A stretch of DNA of 64,000 bases from Pontibacter fetidus (GTDB taxonomy: Bacteria; Bacteroidota; Bacteroidia; Cytophagales; Hymenobacteraceae). The stretch is taken from the NCBI RefSeq assembly GCF_010119545.1, contig NZ_JAAEAA010000003.1, forward strand, positions 1 through 64,000. The letters run 5' to 3'. The notes beneath the pieces are model-generated. The model ran no database searches. It saw only the letters and a list, made by a program, of their open reading frames with translations, and was not told where the DNA came from. Shown piece by piece: positions 16,572 through 26,097 of the stretch. Position 1 is the stretch's first letter; each line of letters begins with the position of its first letter. The position numbers and the translations under genes were made by a program.

Positions 16572-17576
16572 ATGAGACATTCACTTATTAGGGTTACATC
16601 CCAACCAGAGCCTAGGCTTACAGTAAGCAGCAACAGCGAGACAGAAGCAACTACTTCTGTCTCTTCTGCTTTTATAGAAGCTAACACAGTATCAATTGTT
16701 TTGTCTGAGTTGCAACAAGATCATATTATCCCTGTTTATGTGAAGGATAATGAGCCACTAATCAGCCAGGCTGACTTCATTCAGGCGACTCAGGAAGCTG
16801 CCTCCATCATCTTTAGAGGGGAGCAGATTCTGTCTCCTCAGATCAGGTGCAGTCACCCTATCAAGGGTAGAATTCCAGAGGCTAAGGACAAGCCTGCAAA
16901 CCAACTACTGGAATGGGAGAGAACGCTATACTATGAGCGCATGATGTTTCTGCTCGAGATCCCATCTATCGTGAATACAGTAGACAACAACCAACTTACC
17001 TTGACTATTGGTGGGGTAAAGGCCTATAACCTAGACAACCTCTACAACAAAAAGGGGGCTGCTGAGCACTTCAAGGTGTTTGTTGGTTTTAACAATTTGG
17101 TGTGTACTAACCTGTGCGTAAGAACAGATGGTTATCTCGCTGATCTCAAAGTAAGCCACATAGATCAACTGTATGCATGTATTCAACAGCTCCTAAGTAC
17201 TTATGATCAGCACCAGTACTTGAAACAGATGCAAACTTTGACAGAATATTCTATCACAGAACAGCAGTTCGCACAGCTGCTTGGACGTTGCAGGATGTAC
17301 TTGCACATGCCAACTGAGGAAAAGAAGCAAATCCCTCCATTGTTATATGGTGATTCCCAACTGACTACTGTCTGCAAAGATTATTATAGAGACACCAACT
17401 TGTGTAAAAAGGAAGATGGTAATATCAGCCTGTGGAAGTTCTACAACCTTTTAACTGGAGCTAATAAGTCAACTTATATCGACCAGTTCCTTGATCGCTC
17501 TGTTAATGCGTTAGACTTTACGTCTCAAATACAAGGAGCTATACAAGGGCAATCCAGTAGCTGGTACATAGGCTAG
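16572..17576 (+). CDS. DUF3871 family protein
   Basis: About 334 aa from ATG 16572; the frame is open back to a TTG at 16512 but that stretch is unlike protein. The sequence matches what I recall of DUF3871, a Bacteroidota family found on mobile elements: FIEANTVSIVLSELQQDHIIPVYVKDNE, ISQADFI, SHPIKGRIPEAKDKPANQLL, YYERMMFLLEIPS, LTIGGVKAYNLDNLY, FKVFVGFNNLVCTNLCVRTDGY. The fold is thought related to phage/plasmid DUF932 proteins. Role unknown; its presence marks conjugative and integrative elements. It ends 15 bp before a two-way terminator shared with the OLD nuclease gene. Confidence 0.8.
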   Translation: MRHSLIRVTSQPEPRLTVSSNSETEATTSVSSAFIEANTVSIVLSELQQDHIIPVYVKDNEPLISQADFIQATQEAASIIFRGEQILSPQIRCSHPIKGRIPEAKDKPANQLLEWERTLYYERMMFLLEIPSIVNTVDNNQLTLTIGGVKAYNLDNLYNKKGAAEHFKVFVGFNNLVCTNLCVRTDGYLADLKVSHIDQLYACIQQLLSTYDQHQYLKQMQTLTEYSITEQQFAQLLGRCRMYLHMPTEEKKQIPPLLYGDSQLTTVCKDYYRDTNLCKKEDGNISLWKFYNLLTGANKSTYIDQFLDRSVNALDFTSQIQGAIQGQSSSWYIG

Positions 17577-17590
17577 CCTACTGTTAACAC

Positions 17591-17625
17591 ATGAGTAGGT
17601 AGACTTACAACTGCTACCTACTCAT
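17591..17625. terminator. Two-way terminator between convergent genes
   Basis: Perfect 12-bp stem ATGAGTAGGTAG/CTACCTACTCAT, loop 11 nt, between DUF3871 (+) and the OLD nuclease (-). Confidence 0.85.
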
Positions 17626-17631
17626 CCTTTC

Positions 17632-19629
17632 TTACTGGCCTTCAATTGTAATATCCAACTCATTGAGCATGGATACTACTTCATCAGGCATTCTCCCTAC
17701 TCTAGCAGGTGAGATAGTATCAAATGCTAAACTTAGCTGAGGACATACCTCTTGCATGCTAGTTATATATCTGCATAATAACATCCCAGTTTCAGACTTA
17801 CCTGGGAAATTCATTTTGCTAACACTATCAGTTTGGGCTGAGCGATATAGGTTTGAAAGCTTCTTATGTAATTTATTATCTGCATTGGTATTCTCAGAAG
17901 GTATGCTTTCGATTAAAGCTCTTATATCTTCAGCTGACACTCTAATTTCATTAGATTCAGTTGATTCTGAAAGCAAGTCATTTATAAGATTTGCCCAAAC
18001 TTCTGGAGCTATCGAATCCTCTAAATCCTGTCTCCCAAGATAATATTTAACAGCATCAGGCATTGTTCTATCTTTTACAGCTTTCTGGTCACGATCAAAA
18101 ATGTATACAATAGAATCTGTATTCTTCTTAAATCCATCCATCAAACTTGTAAACAGCCTTTGGTTCGTTGCTTCATTACCTGAACCTTTCATATTAATCA
18201 CTTGAATATTATCCTGAAGAAGGGTTCTTCCTGTATGAAGACGATAGAGTGCAGGGAATAAGTTATATTCTGTTTGACCTTCTACAACTAAGAACTTATC
18301 GTGAAATAGAAAATCACTATTACGTAACTTTAAGCTATCATAAACATCTTCAACATCTTCGCATGTATTAGTTTGAGTATAACCATTAAACAATACTGTT
18401 TTTTTGATTTCACTCAGGTTAGTCTTATCTACAAAGATTGTAGAGTGAGTGGATAAAATCACCTGAACTCCTCCTGATGTTGCGTCTCTCAGAAGATCAA
18501 AGAATTCACGCTGAGCACCTGGGTAAAGATGAGTTTCAGGCTCATCAAAGGCCCAAATATATTCTTTTTTACTATCTAGGCGCTCTGCAAGCCTTCTTGC
18601 CTGAGCCCTTAATAACCCATACCAAATTTGTCTTTTAACGCCTTCCCCTTGGGATTCTATATGGATAAGCCCTTCAGAAGTACTCTTTTCTACTAAAATG
18701 TCTGTTACACTAGGTTTGATTACTGGTGGAGATAACTTAGCAGTTATGTCTATTAACGATGGTACTACAGTAGTTAACTCTTCTAACAAGTTTTCCCTAA
18801 GTTCTTGATTTATTTCATTTTCAAGATCTTGTGCAATTTGAGCTACAGATTCACGCACTTCTTGGAAAGCTGTATTTATTTTAGATGTTAACAAATCATC
18901 TGCTTGTTTTTTGATATCCTCTAAAGAGCAACGCCAATCAAGGTATCTAAACTCTGGAAATGCAGGACGATCTTCTCTTTTGAAGCCATATAAAGACCAG
19001 CCCTGTAGTAATCCAGCTGAGTGATTTACATAAACAGCTTTTATACGTTCATATTTTGATGGCCTTCCTTCTCCATTAACATTATCAATGTCTTCATCCC
19101 TGATGCCTAATTGACTATTTAGGGTTCTAAGTCTTGCTTCAGTCAACGCCCAAAGGTCTTCTTCGCTCTGACGTTCTTTGCATAACACGTATGTACTATG
19201 AGTACCTGTTTCACAAGAAAAGCTCCTTAGCATCCATATACTATCGTCTTCTGAGAACTGTCTGCAGATACGAAGCTGTTCAGAGTAAGCTTGGTAGCTT
19301 AGTTCAGTATCGTCAGCTTCAAGCTTGAATTTACCTAGAATGATTGTTTCTTGCTCTGAGTAAGCTAAACTAGGTAGTCCATTCTCTCTCAACAACTCAT
19401 CAAACTGAGCTATAGCTAGCGCAGAATTAGATAGATCTCTCTGACTACTCAAATCAGATCCATATTTATAGCTAGGATTTTGATCTAGTAGTAAACCAAT
19501 TGCCTTAAGCACAGTCGACTTTCCACAGTCATTAGCACCTATAAATACATTAGGTTTATTAGAATTGAAACTTACATTTACTAGCTGGCAGCTGCGATAA
19601 TTAACGATAAGAAGTTGAGCTAAATACAT
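17632..19629 (-). CDS. OLD-family ATP-dependent nuclease (AAA ATPase + TOPRIM)
   Basis: 665 aa. N-terminal SMC/ABC-like ATPase: Walker A GANDCGKST at 31-39, signature-like SQGEGVKRQ near 326-334, Walker B YIWAFDEPETHLYP with Asp362-Glu363, and H-loop STH near 395. C-terminal TOPRIM: FLVVEGQTEYNLF with Glu450 and IVYIFDRDQKAV with Asp512/Asp514, the metal-binding acidic residues. This is the layout of phage P2 Old and Gabija GajA. No UvrD-like GajB helicase is next to it, so it resembles class 1 solitary OLD nucleases. Likely role: ATP-regulated DNA cutting against phage or invading DNA, by inference. Confidence 0.88.
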   Translation of the reverse strand: MYLAQLLIVNYRSCQLVNVSFNSNKPNVFIGANDCGKSTVLKAIGLLLDQNPSYKYGSDLSSQRDLSNSALAIAQFDELLRENGLPSLAYSEQETIILGKFKLEADDTELSYQAYSEQLRICRQFSEDDSIWMLRSFSCETGTHSTYVLCKERQSEEDLWALTEARLRTLNSQLGIRDEDIDNVNGEGRPSKYERIKAVYVNHSAGLLQGWSLYGFKREDRPAFPEFRYLDWRCSLEDIKKQADDLLTSKINTAFQEVRESVAQIAQDLENEINQELRENLLEELTTVVPSLIDITAKLSPPVIKPSVTDILVEKSTSEGLIHIESQGEGVKRQIWYGLLRAQARRLAERLDSKKEYIWAFDEPETHLYPGAQREFFDLLRDATSGGVQVILSTHSTIFVDKTNLSEIKKTVLFNGYTQTNTCEDVEDVYDSLKLRNSDFLFHDKFLVVEGQTEYNLFPALYRLHTGRTLLQDNIQVINMKGSGNEATNQRLFTSLMDGFKKNTDSIVYIFDRDQKAVKDRTMPDAVKYYLGRQDLEDSIAPEVWANLINDLLSESTESNEIRVSAEDIRALIESIPSENTNADNKLHKKLSNLYRSAQTDSVSKMNFPGKSETGMLLCRYITSMQEVCPQLSLAFDTISPARVGRMPDEVVSMLNELDITIEGQ

Positions 19630-19786
19630 GACGTTATAAGTGACTATAGATTGTTTTCATACTAAATGAATAGCAGACAGAATACTTCCTGTAAATCTAA
19701 AGTTTACACCTTAATTCATATATATTGCTTATACTATATTTCTGCACAACTTATCAACACTCTTGAAATCTTAACTACAATAATAA

Positions 19787-20638
19787 TTACCTTGTTGGCC
19801 CTCTATCAGTCTGTCTTTCAATAACCACTTGTATATCTTCGTCGACATTGGAAAGAAGATTATATCCTGTTGCTGTCTCTATTGCATCTACTGTGGTACG
19901 ATAAGCTCCCCAGTCAGAACTAATGGAGCTATTGTTGGGTGTATCCACTGCAATCACCCTAGTTGTTGTAGTAATCCTGCTCAGATCATTCACACCTTCA
20001 GGAAGTATAACCAGCACTTTCCAGATGCGATTAGGTACTGTCACCCTTCCCTGATCTATGGTCTGCGCCAACCCATTGCTGCCTGTGCCACCACTTCCAT
20101 AGTTTCCCATCATCACATACACCTCCATGCCATCATTTACTAAATCACGAGTGTAATCTTCCAGATTAGCCCATGTCTGGCGATTATGGTTAGGGGCCTG
20201 TGGAATCATGTTCGTCATTAAGAATGTGGCAGAGTTATCTTCCACAGTTTTGGTTCTGTCTGCAGAAGGCGTGTTGTGACCACGATCAAAGCCACTGCCT
20301 GTATAACTGGTGGCAGCTACCTTGTACCAAGCTGAAGGCAGACTCTGGTCAGCTCTGAAATCGTCCTGTCTGTCTGTTGTACCCAACCAGTCTTTGCTCA
20401 CATACCAACTTACCCAGTTAGGCGTTCCCCTGTCGCGACTGTAAGACAGCGCATATTGTGGTCTTTCTATTAAATAGTTGTTGAAGTTACCTTCATCACT
20501 CGTCGCACTACTTGGATTGCCTAGCAGCAAATGCTCTCCATCAAGAACTGTTGACTGCTGTGGCGCTACTTCTGTCTCCTTACAACTTACCAGGAACAGG
20601 ACTATGAATACTTGGTAGAGAAGATTTCTTTTTGTCAT
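19787..20638 (-). CDS. Lipoprotein DNA/RNA non-specific endonuclease
   Basis: 283 aa. Signal peptide with lipobox LVSC (Cys19), so it is probably anchored in the envelope or at the surface. The catalytic domain is of the NUC/EndoG (beta-beta-alpha metal) type: SGFDRGHNTPSADRT with the general-base His121, and TNMIPQAPNHNRQTWANLE with the metal-binding Asn152. Such enzymes cut DNA and RNA without sequence choice; outside the cell they may degrade incoming or extracellular DNA for nutrients or protection. It is a single gene between the OLD nuclease and the divergent SRAP gene. Confidence 0.9.
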   Translation of the reverse strand: MTKRNLLYQVFIVLFLVSCKETEVAPQQSTVLDGEHLLLGNPSSATSDEGNFNNYLIERPQYALSYSRDRGTPNWVSWYVSKDWLGTTDRQDDFRADQSLPSAWYKVAATSYTGSGFDRGHNTPSADRTKTVEDNSATFLMTNMIPQAPNHNRQTWANLEDYTRDLVNDGMEVYVMMGNYGSGGTGSNGLAQTIDQGRVTVPNRIWKVLVILPEGVNDLSRITTTTRVIAVDTPNNSSISSDWGAYRTTVDAIETATGYNLLSNVDEDIQVVIERQTDRGPTR

Positions 20639-20762
20639 GATATGCTGATTAAGATTATATCAGTCTATAGACGTAGCAGAGTTGATCTTGTTTATGCTTC
20701 GCATATTATGACTCATTGTGCTTTTAAGCTCGTAGAAGGATTGTAACAACCAGTTCAGCACC

Positions 20763-21422
20763 ATGTGTGGTAGATATTCAGTTATTCCTAAGGCAAAGGG
20801 TAAATCGCGTGTTTCCAAACTTCTCAAAAACCACATACAGGAGGCGAATTATAACGCTGCACCATCCCAAAGCCTACCTGTGGTTACTAATGACCATCCA
20901 GATGAAGTGCAGTACTTCTCCTGGGGCCTGCAGCCCTTCTGGGCGAAGGATGCAAGAGCAGTGAAGCGCTCTATCAATGCTAGGGCAGAAACGCTGACAG
21001 AGAAGCCATCTTTCAGGAATCTGCTGAAGTCAAAACGTTGTCTGGTTCCTGCTGATGGTTTTTACGAATGGCAAGTAACAGAACATGGCAAGGTACCTTA
21101 CAGAATCCTGCTGAAGAGCGAAGAGCTGTTCTCCTTTGCAGGGCTTTGGGATGAATGGCTGGATAAAAGTACTGGTGAGGTATTGCATACTTATACCATC
21201 ATTACGACTGAAGCTAATGAGCTTGTAATGCCAATTCATGAACGAATGCCTGTGATATTGTCGCCAGAGACTGAGAAACTATGGCTGGATGAACATGAGA
21301 CGCAGGATGAATTACTATCATTGTTGGAGCCATACAAAGCTGATGAGATGAAAGCTTATCAAGTTTCTCCCTTAGTCAACTCCCCACTGAATAACACATC
21401 TGAAGTAATTAATTCGCTTTAA
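20763..21422 (+). CDS. SRAP domain protein (YedK/HMCES type)
   Basis: 219 aa, full length for the family. It starts MCGRYS, leaving Cys2 as N-terminal nucleophile after Met removal. The other active-site residues are visible: Asn72 in SINARAET, Glu102 in GFYEWQ, His159 in MPIHERMPVIL. Known family function: it forms a thiazolidine crosslink with abasic sites in single-stranded DNA, shielding them from error-prone processing. It lies 1.7 kb from umuDC on the same element, which fits the known tendency of SRAP genes to sit with SOS-type genes. Promoter lies in the 124-bp gap shared with the divergent nuclease gene. Confidence 0.93.
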   Translation: MCGRYSVIPKAKGKSRVSKLLKNHIQEANYNAAPSQSLPVVTNDHPDEVQYFSWGLQPFWAKDARAVKRSINARAETLTEKPSFRNLLKSKRCLVPADGFYEWQVTEHGKVPYRILLKSEELFSFAGLWDEWLDKSTGEVLHTYTIITTEANELVMPIHERMPVILSPETEKLWLDEHETQDELLSLLEPYKADEMKAYQVSPLVNSPLNNTSEVINSL

Positions 21423-21446
21423 CAGAAGTCTTAATAAGTAACTTGT

Positions 21447-22331
21447 TTAACGAGCATTCTGACCTTCATCCATGTCACTAATTATATCACCATGTGTGAT
21501 TAGATCTGGATCATTTAGATCAGGAGCTGGTAAAGAGCCTATTTGAATTTCTCCAGGGCGATTAAGAGCTGCATAATGCAAGTTAATGTTTACTACTTTT
21601 GAGTAAGGTATTACCATTAGCGCCCCTGGCACTTTATACTTCCTTTGTGACTGTGCCTGCACCAAGACTTCTTCGCCTGCATCATTCTTGCCATTTACCT
21701 CTTCAGTCAGAGGTCTTCTAAATACATGGCTTAAGGTCAGGCTATCCAGCTCAGCATTATTATTAAGGCTATAGTCCTGAAGTATACCTGAATAAATAAT
21801 CGAACCATCTGCAGTATCTACCAGCATATCTACTACTCTCATATCTATTCGTGTAATAGGAGGCCTCTGTACATCAGGAAACCTTGTGATTTCTCCAGAG
21901 AATATGTAGTGCCACTTGTTGTTAAAACGAAAGTATGCAAGGTTAATATCTAACGATCCAAACCTGATGATTACGCGTCCTATTAACCCTAATAAATATG
22001 CTACAGCCCAAAGCACAATGTGATAAATTGCTATTGGGACAAAAAACGTTGAAAGATTAGAAAAGCTTTCCTTGATTCTATCTGGGTTACTGCTACTAAA
22101 TAGCAGATTGCCAAGCAATGGGAAATCCACCTGATAATCAGTCCAATTCTGAACTATTACTAAGTAAAGCGCGTGAAGCACAACGCTTGGTAAGATTGCA
22201 CTAATTAATTCATTGACTGGATTGCTTGGTAGTATCCTTTTAGTGAATGGAGCAGAAAAAAAGCCCCTAGACATTATCAATCCAGGAGCTATGATGAGTA
22301 CGATTAGTATCGAAGCAACAGCGAAATTCAA
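21447..22331 (-). CDS. Membrane protein with cytosolic beta-rich tail (possibly DUF6338-like)
   Basis: 294 aa. Three hydrophobic helices: 3-20 (FAVASILIVLIIAPGLIM), 41-62 (SAILPSVVLHALYLVIV) and about 92-116 (FVPIAIYHIVLWAVAYLLGLIG). A soluble domain follows with NNKWHYIFSGE, ADGSIIYSGILQDY and a late MVIPYSKVVNINLHY. The overall layout recalls DUF6338 membrane proteins, which I have seen near defence loci, but I cannot confirm this. It follows the 76-aa protein at 22338 by 6 bp, so the two form one unit. It is convergent with SRAP. Confidence 0.65.
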   Translation of the reverse strand: MNFAVASILIVLIIAPGLIMSRGFFSAPFTKRILPSNPVNELISAILPSVVLHALYLVIVQNWTDYQVDFPLLGNLLFSSSNPDRIKESFSNLSTFFVPIAIYHIVLWAVAYLLGLIGRVIIRFGSLDINLAYFRFNNKWHYIFSGEITRFPDVQRPPITRIDMRVVDMLVDTADGSIIYSGILQDYSLNNNAELDSLTLSHVFRRPLTEEVNGKNDAGEEVLVQAQSQRKYKVPGALMVIPYSKVVNINLHYAALNRPGEIQIGSLPAPDLNDPDLITHGDIISDMDEGQNAR

Positions 22332-22337
22332 GAGCTA

Positions 22338-22568
22338 TTAAGTATGTGTCAACTCGTATTTTGATTCACCTAATAAAGTACCAGAGGATGATTTTCTGAA
22401 TCCTTTACTACTTTCCTTTCTCTTAAGAACTTCTTCAACAATAGTATAACCAGCCTCCCAATCGTTAGCAAGTACTTCTTTCCCCCTTTTACTTAAAGGA
22501 GCAGAGAAAGTAAAGCCTAGCTTTAGATGCTTTAATATATTCATAACTACGTTCATTAGCCTATCCAT
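22338..22568 (-). CDS. Small protein, partner of the membrane protein
   Basis: 76 aa, basic, no membrane helix. It opens with an amphipathic segment (MNVVMNILKHLKLGFTF) and ends in a Ser/Lys-rich tail. SAPLSKRGKEVLANDWEAGYTIVEEVLKR could form a helix-turn-helix-like or coiled pair. It is translated just upstream of the membrane protein (6-bp gap). Family and function unknown. Confidence 0.5.
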   Translation of the reverse strand: MDRLMNVVMNILKHLKLGFTFSAPLSKRGKEVLANDWEAGYTIVEEVLKRKESSKGFRKSSSGTLLGESKYELTHT

Positions 22569-23077
22569 ATTATAACAACCTCCTCTCTTAGAGTTTAGTT
22601 TCTCATTGCGAGCACTAGGTTACCCTTCTTTATAATCTCTACACTTAGTTATGCCTTTACGCAGAGTAGTAGTTGTAGTTGTTGTTACTAGTATGTCCAA
22701 TATTACGACATTGTCTGAACATTGCAAACGATCTATGTTACTATTTTAGTTTAGCTCTCTTGCTACCCCTAACATTCTTATCAGCATGTCTCTCTTTAAT
22801 ACCTGTACTCTAATCCCCTACTATCCTTCCTATTTACCCTCGTCTCATCAATAGTAGTTTAAGACATTACAAATGTGGTAGCAGTATCTTATTGTTTAAA
22901 CTAATATATGATTAGTAGTAACTTCAATACATAATTCTCTGAGTTACAAAGTTTCACATCAAAACATCAATCCTATACTAAATTCCATCTCAAATAAACG
23001 CCAAAATAATTAGCATTAATCATCACTTTACACGTATTTGCTAACTATATTAGTTTTTAGATATAATGTAAACTGTT
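22569..23077. other. 509-bp gap between divergent units
   Basis: No gene-like frame is seen. It must hold promoters for umuDC (+) and for the membrane pair (-). One small inverted repeat, ACTAAT-ATATG-ATTAGT at 22900-22916, could be an operator. A TATAAT at 23062 is too close to the umuD ATG to be its promoter with confidence. Otherwise AT-rich with no recognisable structure. Confidence 0.4.
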
Positions 23078-23542
23078 ATGTGCACTGCCAAGGTTATACC
23101 TATTTCCTCTCATGCGCTAGAGCTGTTTGATTTTGATTTCCTCGATCATGTTCAATTGCCTTTATATGCTTCTTATGTTTCAGCAGGCTTCCCATCCCCT
23201 GCAGACGACTACTTAGAAGATAAGATTGACCTAAGCAAGTACCTCGTACAGAACCCAACTTCCACTTTTATGATGCGCGTAAAAGGTAGTTCTATGCAGG
23301 ATGCGAATATTAACGATGGTGACATTCTGGTAATTGACAGATCCCTTAAAGCAGCAGATGGTCTGCCTGTCGTCTGCTTTCTGGATGGCGAGTTCACAGT
23401 TAAGACCTTCAGAAAGATTGAAGGCAGAGCGTTTCTGTACCCTGCTAACCCTGCCTATCAGCCAATAGAAGTAACTGAAGAAATGGATATGCGTGTGTGG
23501 GGTGTTGTAGTATGGGTATTGCATAAGCCTGTAAAGTTATGA
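23078..23542 (+). CDS. umuD: UmuD-like autocleaving protein
   Basis: 154 aa. S24/LexA-type peptidase: cleavage site Ala36-Gly37 in YVSAGFPSP, nucleophile Ser72 in [11 protein letters not shown], general-base Lys109 in GEFTVKTF. RecA-stimulated self-cleavage gives UmuD', which with UmuC forms DNA polymerase V for bypass of lesions. Its stop overlaps the umuC ATG (ATGA), so translation is coupled. No LexA-type SOS box can be picked out by eye upstream. Confidence 0.92.
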   Translation: MCTAKVIPISSHALELFDFDFLDHVQLPLYASYVSAGFPSPADDYLEDKIDLSKYLVQNPTSTFMMRVKGSSMQDANINDGDILVIDRSLKAADGLPVVCFLDGEFTVKTFRKIEGRAFLYPANPAYQPIEVTEEMDMRVWGVVVWVLHKPVKL

Positions 23543-24810
23543 CGACCTTGTTTGGCTTGTGCGACTGCAATAACTTCTATGCAAGCTGCGAGCGAGTCTT
23601 TGACCCTAGCCTGAATGGGAAACCAGTAGTGGTACTGAGCAACAACGATGGCTGCGTGATCGCCAGAAGCAATGAAGCTAAAGCGTTAGGCATTCAGATG
23701 GGCGATCCCTTCTTTAAGATCAGAAACCTAGTCGAACACAAGCATCTACACGCCTTCTCATCCAATTACGTGCTGTATGGGGATATGTCAGACAGAGTAA
23801 TGCAGACCCTATCGCTGTTCACGCCTAACGTAGAAGTATACTCTATTGATGAGTGCTTCCTGGACCTGGGTAACTTTTATGATGTGAACCTATTTAATTA
23901 TGCGTGGGAGATCAAGCGAACAGTAACGCGATGGACTGGCATCCCTGTCAGCTTAGGTATAGCCCCAACCAAAGCCTTGGCAAAGGTCGCGAACAAGCTT
24001 GCCAAGAAGTCTGCTAAAGCGAATGGTGTGTTGGTTTTGACAGAGCCCTACCACATTGAGAAAGCATTAGAGGCAACTAAGATCGAGGATGTCTGGGGCG
24101 TGGGGAGGCAGTATGCGAAGTTCCTTAAAAACCACCACATCAATACTGCCCTGGACTTTACTAACGCTTCTGAGAACTGGATCAGAAAGCACATGACAGT
24201 GGTAGGTGTGAGGCTGCATAAAGAGCTGCGTGGTGAGTCATGCTTGGAGCTTGATGAGGTAGCACCACCCAAGAAAGGCATCTGTACCTCCAGAAGCTTT
24301 GGCAAGAAGCTTACAACATTCGAAGATATACTGGAAGCTACAGCCAGCTATGCAGCTAAGTGTGCCAAGAAGCTTAGAAACCAGAAGAGCTGCGCTAAAC
24401 TTGTAACTGTGTTTGTACAGACCAACCCCTTCTCTGAGAACGACAGACAATACTACAACAGCAAGACCATTTGCATGCCAGTAGCCACTAATTCAGACAT
24501 AGAGCTGATTCACTATGCTACATTGTCGCTTAAAGCGATTTTTAAACCACACTACTGGTACAAGAAGAGTGGGGTGATCGTGACTGAGATTGTACCTGAA
24601 ACCCAGATTCAGTTTGACCTGCTTGACACAGTAGACAGGGATAAGCACAACAGCTTGATGAAGGTAATGGATGGGCTGACTGACAGGTTTGGAAGAAGCA
24701 AAGTACATGTAGCAGCTCAGGGAATAAGCAAGAGTTGGCTGCTGAAGTCTGATTACAAATCACCATGTTATACCACAAGACTTGAGGATATGCCTACTGT
24801 GTTCATATAG
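23539..24810 (+). CDS. umuC: Y-family DNA polymerase V subunit UmuC
   Basis: 423 aa, full length. Catalytic segments: [19 protein letters not shown] with the first metal-binding Asp, [20 protein letters not shown], and [10 protein letters not shown] with the second Asp-Glu. Then a helix-hairpin-helix region ([19 protein letters not shown]) and the little-finger domain; the C-terminal tail (about 370-423) matches the UmuC extension. Makes error-prone translesion synthesis with UmuD'. On this element it can raise mutation or protect newly entered DNA. Uniform with its neighbours in base use. Confidence 0.95.
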   Translation: MTTLFGLCDCNNFYASCERVFDPSLNGKPVVVLSNNDGCVIARSNEAKALGIQMGDPFFKIRNLVEHKHLHAFSSNYVLYGDMSDRVMQTLSLFTPNVEVYSIDECFLDLGNFYDVNLFNYAWEIKRTVTRWTGIPVSLGIAPTKALAKVANKLAKKSAKANGVLVLTEPYHIEKALEATKIEDVWGVGRQYAKFLKNHHINTALDFTNASENWIRKHMTVVGVRLHKELRGESCLELDEVAPPKKGICTSRSFGKKLTTFEDILEATASYAAKCAKKLRNQKSCAKLVTVFVQTNPFSENDRQYYNSKTICMPVATNSDIELIHYATLSLKAIFKPHYWYKKSGVIVTEIVPETQIQFDLLDTVDRDKHNSLMKVMDGLTDRFGRSKVHVAAQGISKSWLLKSDYKSPCYTTRLEDMPTVFI

Positions 24811-24942
24811 ATACTTAGAATTCCTTAAGCCTTAATCATTCTAGCTTAATTTTGACTACTAAAGCATTTTCGTTAGCATTAATTATGCTAAATTGAGGCT
24901 TTTCTAATTGATATATTATTATATAACTATTACATTTTAAAG

Positions 24943-26097
24943 GTGGATTTATTTTCTGAAGTTGAAGAGTTAGTGCAAGGCTATGAAGCCTTGAGAAATA
25001 TCAATTGGAACTTTCAAGATTCAATATCTGATACAATACATTCTATACACCCCTATCCTGCAAAATTTATTTCAGATATCCCAAGAGCAGTTCTGAGAGC
25101 TCTTCCTATTCCAAAAGACACGATTGTTTTAGATCCTTTTTGTGGTAGTGGTGTCACCTTAGTTGAGGCACAAAGGGCAGGGATAGAGTCTGTTGGTGTA
25201 GACCTTAATCCAATAGCTTGTTTGCTCTCGAGAGTAAAGGTAAATATTCTAGACAGAGGCTTCCTCAAATCTGCAGAAAGTGTAATTAGTAATTGCCTTG
25301 CTTATGAGGGAGCAATTGAAATACCACTTATCCCTAACTTAGATCATTGGTTTAGAGGGGATGTTCAGGAAGCAATAACACTTATTATAAGAGAGATTAA
25401 TAGCATAGAGAATCACAATATCCAAGATGCCTTAAGGTTTTGTCTATCAAGCATTATTGTAAAGGTTTCTAATCAAGAGAGTGATACAAGATATGCTGCT
25501 ATAGAGAAGAATTATAGAAAAGCTGATGTTTTTGACCTGTTTAGTAAAGCAGCTAAAAAGCTTGCGAAAGTAAAAAATGAATCACGATCTATAGTAGCCT
25601 CCTCCATCTTAAATAAGAGTTCGTTGACATTGAATGCTAATGACTTTAATAAGAAGATTGGACTTGTCATTACATCACCTCCTTATCCAAATGCCTATGA
25701 ATATTGGCTCTATCACAAGTATAGAATGTGGTGGTTAGGTTATGACCCTATCGATGTAAAAGAGCAGGAGATTGGAGCAAGAGCACATTATTTCAAGAAG
25801 AATCATCAAACAGAGCATGACTTTATCAGGCAAATGAATGAATTGTTCTCATCTCTACAGGAGAACATGATAGATGGGGGCTATGCAGTATTTGTGATAG
25901 GGCGTTCTAAAATACATGGTAGAATAATTGAAAACCATAAGATAGTTAAAGAAGCAGGGGAGAATAATGGTTTCGAAGAAGTTTTAACAACAACTAGAGT
26001 TATTAAAGCCAGTAGAAAGTCTTTTAATCTTTCCCATGCTAGGATTAAAGAAGAGTATATTGTTGTACTTAAAAAGCGTGGAACTAATGGCAAATAA
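24943..26097 (+). CDS. DNA methyltransferase 1 of a BfiI-like restriction-modification system
   Basis: 384 aa, GTG start at 24943. AdoMet-binding motif I DPFCGSGVTLVEA near residue 65 follows IHPYPAKF, a common lead-in of this group. The catalytic motif IV is TSPPYPNAYEYW near 246. SPPY points to amino-methylation, most often N4-cytosine. It is followed by a second methyltransferase (overlap 11 bp) and a PLD-type endonuclease. Two methyltransferases with one nuclease are usual for a type IIS system with an asymmetric site, each enzyme protecting one strand. Target sequence cannot be read from the protein. Confidence 0.88.
   Translation: MDLFSEVEELVQGYEALRNINWNFQDSISDTIHSIHPYPAKFISDIPRAVLRALPIPKDTIVLDPFCGSGVTLVEAQRAGIESVGVDLNPIACLLSRVKVNILDRGFLKSAESVISNCLAYEGAIEIPLIPNLDHWFRGDVQEAITLIIREINSIENHNIQDALRFCLSSIIVKVSNQESDTRYAAIEKNYRKADVFDLFSKAAKKLAKVKNESRSIVASSILNKSSLTLNANDFNKKIGLVITSPPYPNAYEYWLYHKYRMWWLGYDPIDVKEQEIGARAHYFKKNHQTEHDFIRQMNELFSSLQENMIDGGYAVFVIGRSKIHGRIIENHKIVKEAGENNGFEEVLTTTRVIKASRKSFNLSHARIKEEYIVVLKKRGTNGK

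Noticed and set aside
17632-19629. Gabija (GajA-GajB) system
   Set aside because: GajA-like architecture is present, but no UvrD-type helicase lies on either side.
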